A DNA stretch of 64,000 bases from Neelides folsomi (Eukaryota; Arthropoda; Collembola; Neelipleona; Neelidae), in the NCBI GenBank assembly GCA_034687125.1, contig JAQGBZ010000071.1:62001-126000 (forward strand), read 5' to 3'. How positions within the stretch are numbered: position 1 is the stretch's first letter; each line of letters begins with the position of its first letter. Positions 25,030 to 35,600 of this stretch are shown piece by piece. The notes beneath the pieces are model-generated. The model ran no database searches and was not told the origin of the DNA. It worked only from the letters and a program-made list of their open reading frames with translations. The translations under genes and the position numbers were made by a program.

Positions 25030-25445
25030 TATTAAAAATGGGTCATTGAATGAAAATAGGATGTGTATAAAAATTTAGCTTTTAATTGTTCCATTAAATG
25101 TTATTTTGTACATCAATAGTATGGATAGTTCTGTCATACGTCATATATGCTTGCTTGCGTATATAATTTATGTTATTTAATGTGTAAAAGTATTTTTAAG
25201 TAATAAATACATTATCACTCCAAGTCACCATACATACAATAGTATGATTATGATTAGGAAAATTAAAGAACAATAGCCAAAGATTAAGTTTTGTATCTCA
25301 CATTGAGTATAAAATGTATTTAGAATAAAAGCAAAGCATATTAGGGTTAGAAATCTAAAAGTGTCAAAATGAGCGTCAAATTAAATACCGTTTATCAGTA
25401 AAATAATGCTGGAAATAATAAATAATGCCATAAGATGCCATAGGG

Positions 25446-27100
25446 TTATCCAAGACCAACGTCGAGCGACATCATAACAATAAAGCCAACCATCACAGAC
25501 CAACTCGCCAACTTCTCATGTCCCCTAAAATGTTAAAAAAATATTCTCACTTTAACTTTAAGCATTATTTAGTATTCGAACATTTTCGTAAATATCTTAC
25601 GCTGCTCGGGCTTCTGGAATGACTTCTGACACAACGACATAAATCATCGCACCGGCAGCAAAAGCGAGAGCCCATGGAAGAAGTGGCTCAAATAAATAAA
25701 CTGCAGCAGCTCCAAGCAGCCCAGCAATTGGCTCAACCATTCCACTCAATTGTCCATACCTGTACAATTAAATTAAATTACATAATTTAATCTTTAAATT
25801 AAAATGTAAAGTTGAATTTATTGAATTAATTATACCAAAAGCTCCTCCAATGTGAAAACCCTGAAGCGACGAGAGGCAAACTGACGGCCAGACCCTCGGG
25901 AAAATTCTGCAATCCTATTCCCCAAGCAAGAGTCCATGCGGCTTCGAATGTTGCAGACGGAGATCTTCCAATAGCACCAAATCCAACTCCGACGGCTAAA
26001 CCCTCTAAAGACATTTAATTTAATATTATAAATTATGTTAATGAGTCTAAAATTATATAAAATTATAGTTGCATTTGTTCGGACATCTAATTTCATTATT
26101 CTCTAATAACCTGGAATATTATGAACAGTGATGGCTACAATGAGTAAAAGGATTCGCTTCCATTGAGAATCCTTCCTGAGTTTTTCGGTATCTTTGAAGC
26201 ATCCCATTTCCACTCCTAATTTTGTATGGATTATTATTTATTTACAATCATGGCTTTAATTTAAAATACATTAAATACACAAAAAGTTATTTTCATTAAC
26301 CATCATGAAGGCCGTAATAACTTTCGTCTTTCGCATTCGTATTACTATTGTAAAAAGTTCCATATTTTTCATTTGCAACAGCTATAAAAGTGAAAAATAT
26401 ATTAAATATTTCTTCTATTCGAAATCGAATATGGTAATGTTCGTTAAATACATAATTAATTACCAAGTGCTACAACGGGACTTCCGCCAGAGATACTATC
26501 AATAATCCCATCTGCAAGAAAGACGAATAAAGCTCCAAGTAAAAATCCACCGCTAATTGGAACAAGACAGAATGCCTTGGAAGATCCCCATAAGTCACTG
26601 CTTTTTGCCATTTCAATCCCTGGTGCCAAAAGCGACCAGTAACTTGCTGCAATCATCACACCTGAAATATAATTAAAATTTTATTCCATTATAATACTCG
26701 ATATAAAAATACATCATTTAGCACTGTATTATTTATAAAAATGGAAATTTTGATTCAAACCAGCAGCAAATCCAAGACTAGATGACAAAACTGTTTTCTA
26801 TATAATAAAGTAACATTGTTTAAAATCAAAATCATATAATTATATTCATATCAATTTTTGATTTTACCTGCTGTGATGCAGATTTAGAATTTACAAAGAA
26901 AACGCTGGCTGAGCCCGCCGCTGTTAATCCCTATTAAAATATAATAAAAGTTAAAACTATAATAACCTATAACTAATAAGCCAATAACATTGAAAAGATA
27001 AAAATCTTGAACCATATGAACAGCTGTAATTAATTGTACTTACCCATGTTAAAAGAGTTCCTAAAAAAGCTTGAACGACAGGGTTTATTCCTTCAATCAT
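25446..27100 (-). CDS. SLC39A11: Zinc transporter ZIP11 (SLC39A11 family)
   Basis: Exons on minus: 27100-27044, 26930-26868, 26797-26761, 26661-26464, 26215-26111, 26004-25836, 25759-25601, 25524-25446; every splice phase agrees and the product is 288 aa (human about 342, the difference lying in the cytoplasmic loop). ZIP11 is a multi-pass Zn2+ importer found in Golgi and other membranes. The N-terminus reads [20 protein letters not shown]; the first helices carry [20 protein letters not shown]. The loop before helix 4 is very short ([19 protein letters not shown]). The metal-site helices hold [16 protein letters not shown] and [12 protein letters not shown], then [36 protein letters not shown] and the conserved end MMSLDVGLG. 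In the second site NFPEG replaces the HxxPEG of other ZIPs, as is normal for ZIP11. It is transcribed divergently from INTS10. Confidence 0.96.
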
Positions 27101-27405
27101 TTTTCAAATATAAATATAAAGGGGTATGTGAAAATGTGAAGGAACTATCTAAAATTTGACATTTCGGAGAACCGAACTTCGGTTTTGGTTGGAAGTCAAC
27201 TCGCGCCTCAATCTACGAATGGAATACACAATTTAGTAAGCTTTTTGCATTCAGCTTTTCATATCGAATAATTTTCTTACTTACGATTTAACTATTTAAA
27301 CTCCCCTAAAACCACCAAATTATAACATAAAGGTTATACAAAGAAGAGTTTAAAATTTCTCGCCTTTTATAAAGTTCAATAGGGCAGCGTTTTATAACCA
27401 CTAAA
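27101..27405. promoter_or_regulatory. Shared divergent promoter region of ZIP11 and INTS10
   Basis: Only about 305 bases separate the two start codons, which face away from each other. Both 5' UTRs and promoters must lie here or overlap. No clear TATA box is seen. An inverted pair, ccgaacttcggttttggttgg-like, at about 27171-27193 contains a short hairpin (ccgaacttcgg). Confidence 0.5.
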
Positions 27406-30144
27406 ATGAATAATTATTTTATCGAAAAGGCAAAAGAATTTCAAGAAATTGACTATAATGTTGCAAAAGCGTGGCTTCTCACCGGAAAATCGATTGAACC
27501 TCGAAATTTTAATATTCAAGTAAGTTAAAGGTCAAATATTCAATTAATATATAATTAAAATGGTCGTTTTACCTATTTTTTGTATTTACAGTATCAAACA
27601 TATATGCTTGAAAAGAGTGCTCAAGATGTCAAAGCCTGTGCAGAAATTTTGGAATCAATGTAAGTAAATATATACAAAATCTAATGATATTGTCGTTGTT
27701 TTGAAAGTTTTTAATTTATAATAAATATAATGGTATTCTGAATAACCAATAATTGATTATAACTACTTTAATGCAAAAATTTTTTATTATGCATTTAAAA
27801 TACAGGTATAGAAGATTTCCCAATAATCTTTCCGAGGAAGTGAGTTTGATCTCTAACGCAGTGCGAATTTGTAATAAAGTGGCCAAAGAAAAGGAGACCG
27901 AAGAACATGAATTTTTGGTCGATATCTTTTCATCTCTTTCAAAGGGTATTTTAAATATATTAAGAAATAGATCTGTAGTAAATTATATCGTATTAATTAT
28001 TTTTTTTTGTTTAAAGCCACACAAATGGACATTTTGCTCCAACAGTCAAACATCACGTCAAACCAATATGAAAAGTGCCAATATATGCTTCTACTTGTTA
28101 AACTTTTCCCTGACACAATTCCTCAACACGGGGTACTTAAATAACATTAAATTTTTAAGCAAGAATGATACAGCTTAAAATTCAAAGGATCGAAATGATT
28201 TTCTAACATTTCATTTTTTATAACTTTAGCCTGGATTGCTCTTCAATCTTTTATCTTACGAATCCGACCCATATTCAACATTTAGAAAATTGGTTGTTGT
28301 CGAATTGGTTCCTGCCGTTCTTCAATTGTTCAAGAACATGGGATCATCTCCAAGATTAATTCCATTGTTAAAACTTTGTATCGAATATTACGTCCTTGTT
28401 CCGAATTATGAAGAAATTGGAGACAGATACGCAAGGTAGGTTTATCGTTATTCATATTATTGAAAATAAAATATTCACATGTAATAAATTATTGAACGAA
28501 TAAACTTTACAGATGGGAAAAACTCTTCTGGATTGTTGACCAACTTGGAGTAATGTTAGGTTGGACAATTACACCATTTTTCACTGGATCTGGGCAGATG
28601 GGTGGAAGTAGTGCATTAGAAGCTCATTACAACAACCTGGAAAGAGCATTAGCGCATCGAGCCAATTATACTCCAATTGAACTAGCGTCCATTGCCGTTG
28701 TTCTCTTTCTGGTGTCGATCGTCAATTATAGCGAACTTTCTCGAACTGACAATGGGAAATTTGGTGAACCTGGTCGTCTTATGATGGTTGAAGTCTTCAC
28801 TCCCCGATGGCGAGGAAATGGAAATGACAAAAGCCCTCCTCTTACAACCGTCTCATCATGTGGAAATTCAGGAGGTCGACAAGGAAATTTAGTCCATTTT
28901 TTCCTCACAGCTGCTAAAATGTGGGATCTGATTAATTCAATGAAAGGAGAAATTCTTGAGAAAGAATTTTTCATTCTTCTTTACTCACTAAAATGGATTC
29001 AAGTGGATGAATGGGGACCATTCCAAAATTTTACTTTAGATTATCGAACTTACACTGGACAACATTTTCCTCCTGACCCTCAATTAATACATGACAATGT
29101 GAAATTAGCTTCGTTTCACTGGTAAGGAAAATTTTTAGTCTTATCTTAAAAATGAACTTATTCCTCCAATAATCTTGATTTTAATAAAAAAAATAATTAT
29201 TTATTTTAGCGCAACAAATAACTTCAAGGTAAGTGAATGCAAAAATTTAACAAATACATAATATTCGAAAGGGTTTGTATTAGGTTTTAATTTATAGGAT
29301 TAATAAAACATAACCTTTATTTAATGTATAGGGAGCAGTTGAATATGGATTAAAAGCTATAGGAGAACTTGCAATTACTGACATCTCAAACGGAGAAAGC
29401 AACAAAATTGGACGAGAAGAATTTTCCTTTTTTAATTTGGAGTCATCTGAAGGATCTGGAAGAAATCAAGGACGGCGTCGTGTTCATTTTATTTCAGATC
29501 AAAAATCTGAAATTATTGCTTATATCGTAAACGTCCTCATCCATTGTTTTCATGTAAATTTCAACACAAAATTGAAATATAAATCTTTATTTAGGCATTT
29601 TCTGCATTGCATTTTCAAATATTTGTGCTTTTAATTTTATAAAGGAGTGTGTTGAAGAAGGTAGTCGGTATGAAGATCAATTGCTCGGACATCTCCTTGT
29701 TCTTATTCAAATGGAATGGCCTTCACCTCCTGCAGAGAAAATTTTTCTTTACATATTCGAAAGAATTAAGGAAAACGGAGGATTCAAATATTTCCCATTT
29801 TTTCAAGACTTTGTCATTGAGCCAGACATTCTAGAAGAATTCATGGCTATGGTTAATCAAAATGGAAAGATTAATCTCGACATTTTTCCTAATAGTAATG
29901 GAACTTCATCTGGAGGGTAAGTTTTTTTTACATTAATCACAATTAATCAATTTAATCAAATGTATAATAATATTTTTATTTGTTTGTTTGTAGAAGACGA
30001 ATGGCCACACGCGGAGTTGACAAAGGAGCTAAAAATGACTTCAAAACTCAGATGAGAACACAAATAATGCGAAGAGACCCATTAGAAAATCTTATACTTA
30101 AATTTCTTACTTTAAACAAGAATGAGCTAATATCGTGTTTTTAA
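27406..30144 (+). CDS. INTS10: Integrator complex subunit 10 (INTS10)
   Basis: Ten exons: 27406-27519, 27592-27659, 27806-27945, 28017-28132, 28230-28435, 28513-29121, 29210-29228, 29332-29553, 29645-29916, 29994-30144; all phases agree, product 638 aa (human 710). INTS10 is part of the INTS10-13-14 module of Integrator, which processes snRNA 3' ends and attenuates RNA polymerase II in the nucleus. Family signatures: AKAWLLTGKSIEPRNFNIQY near residue 20, then LPDTIPQHG-type alpha-helical repeats, WEKLFWIVDQLGVMLGW at the start of exon 6, GHLLVLIQMEWP, PDILEEFMAMVNQNGKINLD, and a C-terminal TRGVDKGAKNDFK block matching the vertebrate end. Exon 7 is a 19-nt micro-exon (CATNNFK). The shortening is in the acidic middle region. 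A variant polyadenylation signal, ATTAAA, is at 30204-30209. Human-like order of all blocks makes the call secure. Confidence 0.95.
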
Positions 30145-32383
30145 TCAAGTTTAGTTGTGTATTTTAATTGCATTTTTCTTAATTATGTCGTTCCAATTAT
30201 GCAATTAAATATATTCTTATGAAATAATTATTGATTTATAAATATGATAGGTTGGTGGTCAATTATGTTTTTATTATTTTGTTGCAATGCCCGTATTTAA
30301 GATTTAAAGTGATATAATATTATGATTGTTGTTGTTAAACATTTAATTTAATAATGACTGTTCGCAATGATGAATATTGTTAATGTTAAATTGTTTTATC
30401 ATGACTTGTTATGCCCTTAATTATTAAAATAAGTATTTATGTTGATTTATTTAAATTGTTTTTATTCATTTAATACAATGTTATATATTTGTCACGCTAA
30501 ACTTTCATACTCGGAAACGACGGCATTACTCCATTAAATATGCAATTACTTTTATTATATAATCTTCGTAATGATACACGTTGTATGTATTTAGTAGATA
30601 AATTCAATATTACTTTACATTAATGTTAATCATTAACTCATCACATTTAAACGCTCCAATCATGCAATTATTAAAATTTTTATATTATGGTGTAAAAGTG
30701 GGAAATCTTTGACTTATAATGATATGCTTACCTCGCTGTCTCATTGCTTGCACACAGAGAGGAAGCATTTGATCTTAACTACATTTACTAATTTATTAAA
30801 ACTACTTCAATTATTAGTAGGTCTATAAGATTAACTCTAATCGTTTACTCCTTCAATATTTCTTATAAACATTCTTAGACGCTCAATACATAAACACGTT
30901 TTTAAGTTACGTATAAGGATTTATAAAGATTATTTAACATGCACACTCGAACTTTTTCGGATCAAAAAATCGAAACGTTGAACATTTGATTATGACCATT
31001 CTCACTAATTAATCCAAATTCACAATTTTGAAATATTTGTCTTCTCAATGATTGTAAGACATAGTTCAGTTCAAGGTATAAAACATCCAAAGTACAAATT
31101 CGTAATTTTTATCTTATTGTTAGTAATAAGTCTAATTTTATCAATAGACCCATATTACCTAAAGCCAATTTTAGCCAATAAAATGACCATTTTACCTTGA
31201 GTCCGTCATTTTTTTAATTGCTCTTGTTTCTTAATTGTTAAAGGTAAGTAAAGGAAGATTAAGTAAAAATAAAATCCTACTTCCTAGACTATTTTCTAAT
31301 TATAAAGTGTTTGTATAAACTTGTAGATAAAACAAACGCAATTACACTACTAAACAAGGATATATCACAATTAAAGCTGAAGTTTATATATGTATATCTT
31401 CATTTAGTTCATACTCATAAAATAAACTAGATAAAATTAATAAAAAGACATTATAAACATTCTCGCGACATTTGTGTAAGAGACAAACTTCTTGCATAAT
31501 GTCGGATAACCGGAGGTTGTTATTAAAGAACTTGAGTCATTAAGAATTTCCGCTAAAAACATATTAGGACAAGATGTTTACCTAGAGGACAAAATGATGT
31601 CGTTAAGATTCTTACCCTAATTTAATAGTGTTTATATGGTAGGTGTATGAAAAGCATAGGAGATAAAATTATAATATAATTTACAAATATGATGCAACAT
31701 ATACTTTGCATTTTATCTATTAACGTAATCTTCATAAACTTATCTTTTAAAATTCTACATTAATTCATGGTTCTCCTAAAGTTGGCACTCCTTGTCATTA
31801 CTCATACATCCTCTTTCATTCTAAAGTTTAATATAAAATGAAGTACAAATACTTTATGATATAATTTATGGTAAAAACTTAAAATTAAATTGTAAATTAT
31901 GTAATTTTAACATGTAATATGAAACAGTATTTATATTTAGTTAGAATAAATAGAACTACTAAATTCTCAACTTACAATAAACACTCTCTTGTATCATACA
32001 ATGTATTGTACGTATATACAAATATATTACATCAAATAGCAATGTCTCCGAGCTTTCACAGTATATTAAATCTTCTGTTATATATTTGACCGCAGGAGTC
32101 TCTAGAGCAAAAATTTATTAAAAGTGTAATAGTTATTATATAGGTAGTTAAAAACAAAATTAAATATAATAATACTGTCTATATATTGTAATTAGAAGTT
32201 TACACCATAAACTAACGAGGGCGGGGTCAATAAAGCTGTCACTTATTGGGAAAGTTAAAAATAAAGGCGAACATATTTTTGCAATACATTTGAGATCTCT
32301 TCAAACTTCCGTCTGTCCTTCACATCAAGTATTTATATATATATTTATTTATTTAAGGGGTAACTGAAAGTTTCATGGAATCG
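30145..32383. other. AT-rich convergent intergenic region between INTS10 and the Ig receptor
   Basis: No gene is seen on either strand in about 2.2 kb. The DNA is low in GC with no long open frame or recognisable repeat. On the minus strand overlapping AATAAA hexamers at about 32344-32353 lie some 30-40 bases past the receptor stop and could be its polyadenylation signal. Confidence 0.55.
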
Positions 32384-32614
32384 TCAAACTTCAGCCTGCT
32401 CGTTTGTTTTTGGCTTGAACTGAATTTCCGCGTAATCGGTACGACGAGGAATTCCGCCAACATGATGATGTTGTTTGTTGCTCTTCTTCATTGACCCATT
32501 GTTACTTGTTTTGGGGAGTTGAAGATCGGCGTAGTTGATGTCTTTCTTGGTTCCGTCGACAACGTAGCTTCGCCCGCGGAAACTCCGTTCAACTCCTGTT
32601 CTCGATTGATTATG
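32384..32614 (-). CDS. Receptor terminal exon: tail with ITIM-like and ITSM-like tyrosines
   Basis: Acceptor GATTACAG; stop TGA at 32386-32384. It encodes GRSYVVDGTKKDINYADLQL, a His-rich stretch, and RTDYAEIQFKPKTNEQAEV at the end. INYADL fits the (I/V/L)xYxxL inhibitory motif exactly and TDYAEI fits TxYxx(V/I). Both tyrosines are likely docking sites for SH2-domain proteins when phosphorylated (inference). Confidence 0.88.
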   Translation of the reverse strand, partial: HNQSRTGVERSFRGRSYVVDGTKKDINYADLQLPKTSNNGSMKKSNKQHHHVGGIPRRTDYAEIQFKPKTNEQAEV

Positions 32615-35600
32615 CTGTAATCAAAATTAATAATTAATAATTGTTGTTTCGTTTATAAAAAACATGCGATTACAAGAGCAGCCACAAATCAAAAATAAGG
32701 GATGTGTGAATGTAAAAGTAATTTCATGTCGTGTAGCAGTGCATGTAGTGGAATATCTATTACAGGGACAATTTTAAGCTAATTTTTATATTTAATTTTA
32801 ATAAGAACTTTTACATTATATTTTATAATATTAGGCATTTAATTTCAATTGCAAGATAAATTATTTTAATCCATCTATCCTGTGTTAAACTTTCGATATT
32901 AATCTGATACGTAATTTGAAATAAAGAGACAGCAAAAGCTAATAAAGTAACTTATCTGCAGATAATTAAATTTTCAATATTTGGAAATTATCAAAATTAG
33001 ATACTTTTTAATAAATAATAAAATGGCAATAAAAAATAAAACGTTTACTTTCTTCAACATCAAAGTTGTCCATGCATTTGGATAGTGAAAGAAGAGAGAA
33101 AATACCTATTGAATACAGATGATGAGATAGGGCTATACAGTGATGGGGGGATTTCGTCCGTAGTATTGGTATGGCGGTAATGGAAGTGGAGGCGAAGCCT
33201 CGGGTCACCGATTTGTGGGGGACTCTGTCGTTGAGGGCCTCGGGGCGGTTCCGTAGGCCCAACCAAAATCATTAGCTCGTCGCAGAAGGCTGCAGACAGG
33301 CGGTCGGTTATCGTTCACTACCTTCATGATGTGAAAGTCGGGCGGGAGGATGGGATCTGGCGGCCGAGTTTTATTCCCACGCCCGAATTGAAGCTCCGCC
33401 GCCGGGATGGTCGCAAATCCGCTTTTTCCCTCTCTCATGCTCCCATCCATGTCGCTCTTCTCACTATAAAGGCAATTAAAAAAAATTAAACCCCCATTTT
33501 TCATAATTTCCCAAATGGTCCAAGTCTTTTTTTCCTCATCATTCCCTCCTTTGTTTTTTCAATGGCATGGTTGGGGATTGGCGAGTCCATTCATAAAGTG
33601 ACTCCAAGGAGTTAAACACGTTTACTCCAAAAGGGGGATCCGTGTAAGAGAACCATCTCATGCATATGGAAGAGATTTCGGGTGTAATTTCGGTTCCTCA
33701 TTTTCCCTGAGAGGAAGTGAAGAAACACGGGAAATCCATTATTAAGGAACTTCTATATGCATTGAAGAATACCACCGGAGGATACAATGAGGTGAAAGAG
33801 GAGACTCGGGGAGGATAAGAAAAACTCCCATTTCCCCCTTCCTTACCTTTCTAAGTCAGTGGGCTTGAAATCTCCGCGCTCTGGAAAAGTTGACAAATCC
33901 AAACAAAAAAAAGAAAACTCTCGTTACATTTTAGTCTTTTTAGACACACTTGCAAATAACAAGAAAAAGGGGTGCAGACAAAGGTTGTAAATCTGCGCAT
34001 CCGGCTGTGAATTAATACATGATGCTTCTTTCTTGCTTTGACAATGAAGCTTGTTTTACTCGTGACATCAATACAATTTATTGTAGGTACAATTCAATTT
34101 GAGTGTGATCATTACTTTAAACGCATTTACTTTTTAGTGTTTTTACACCCTCAGTTGAGATCTCGTGATTGCGGCTCAAAAAAGTAAAAGGCATTGAGCA
34201 GGGTTATTGGAAGCAATAGTGGAAGTTAGTTGAGTTAACTTAAAAGTGAGCAAAGAAGGAAAAGCCGGCTTTTAAATAGAAAAATGCTTTTAGAAATACG
34301 GAAAACTCGGAAATAAATAAAACGTGATTCGAGTTGTAAATCTTGCACTGTGTTTGTGAGCAAAAGAGAGAGAGGAGAACATTTACTATGCGGCAGTTTA
34401 CGTGTTTTCACTTTCTACACGCTTCGGGCGAATGTCCCGGAATCCAGAGGCATAATAAAAAAGATTTACAAGTCAAGGGAAGGTGGCTCAATAATTCACC
34501 ACCGGTCCGGGGAAAGAGCTCTATGGAAAGGAGTTGGGAACTCGGACAGGAGACTCTGAATTTCCACTTTGTGACAATCGTCACCAAACCCCTCGCTTAT
34601 GAGTTCAACTTTAATGTCCAGACAGGTTGGTCGGGGATAATTATATCATTCCGTTCTCTCCAAAATACCTCCAATAAACTTCATTTCCTCCCAAACTCAG
34701 AATCTCATTTCGAATAAATTCCTCTCTTTGGAATTTAAATTCGTTGGTCTCTCTCTCTTAAAATGGTGTTGTTTCAATGGGAATGGACGGTGGAAATGGG
34801 GCAGGTTCATTTACTCAACATTACTTATTTACACACTCAAGAGAGCCAGAAGTTGGTAATATTTATTTCACTTAAGTTTTAATACCAACGTGGTTTCTAT
34901 TTGAAGTTGAGTGCATAAATCAGCAGTTCATTAGATAAACAAGTTGTAAAATAATTCAACAATGATTAATATTACAGGAGCGAATGATTTTTGAAAGCTT
35001 AAACATCCTTTGCATGAAACAAGTAGACATGTTATAAAGAAATATTTTCTCTTTTATTTTTCAGTTCCACTGGGCCCACATGAGAAATATGTTTAGTAAA
35101 TGTGACTCGAATCATATTCTTTAGATGAAGTCTTAAACAAATGTGCATTTTGAGCTTCTAATGGTCCTCATGAATATTCATAATGAGAAAGAAACTTAAA
35201 ATACTTCTGTTGACAAAAGATAAAAGTGTAAAATATTGGGCTAAACATGTACAAAATCGTTCAAGAAAATCCCCATTTTAATAAACTCGACAGGGAGAAA
35301 ATGATCAAACAAAAAGTTTAAACAGAAGTTTGTGTACCCAATACCCAAGAATTAATATACATATAAGAGATTGTTTAGACAATAAGTAAATGTAAAATGA
35401 TGAAGGAGAAGATCTTAAAATTGGGAAAGCAAGGGGGGATAAATTGATACTTTGCCTTAACGCCCACCGCCTTCCTTTACCCAGCTGAGACCCAAAAAGC
35501 TCTTATACATAATAGAGGAATAAATAAAAGGAGAAGTTGAAGGGCTACATGGGGCTTTACAAAGATTTACAAATTCACAAACGGTACCATTCCCTTTACA

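Larger units (their letters stand above)
24303..25445. other. Convergent intergenic region between IYD and ZIP11
   Basis: It holds the 3' UTR of the deiodinase, the MITE at 24660-25029, and AT-rich DNA presumably containing the ZIP11 3' UTR. No further coding region is seen. Confidence 0.6.

Noticed and set aside
28726..28974. Minus-strand frame inside INTS10
   Set aside because: It is the shadow of the large INTS10 exon on the opposite strand.
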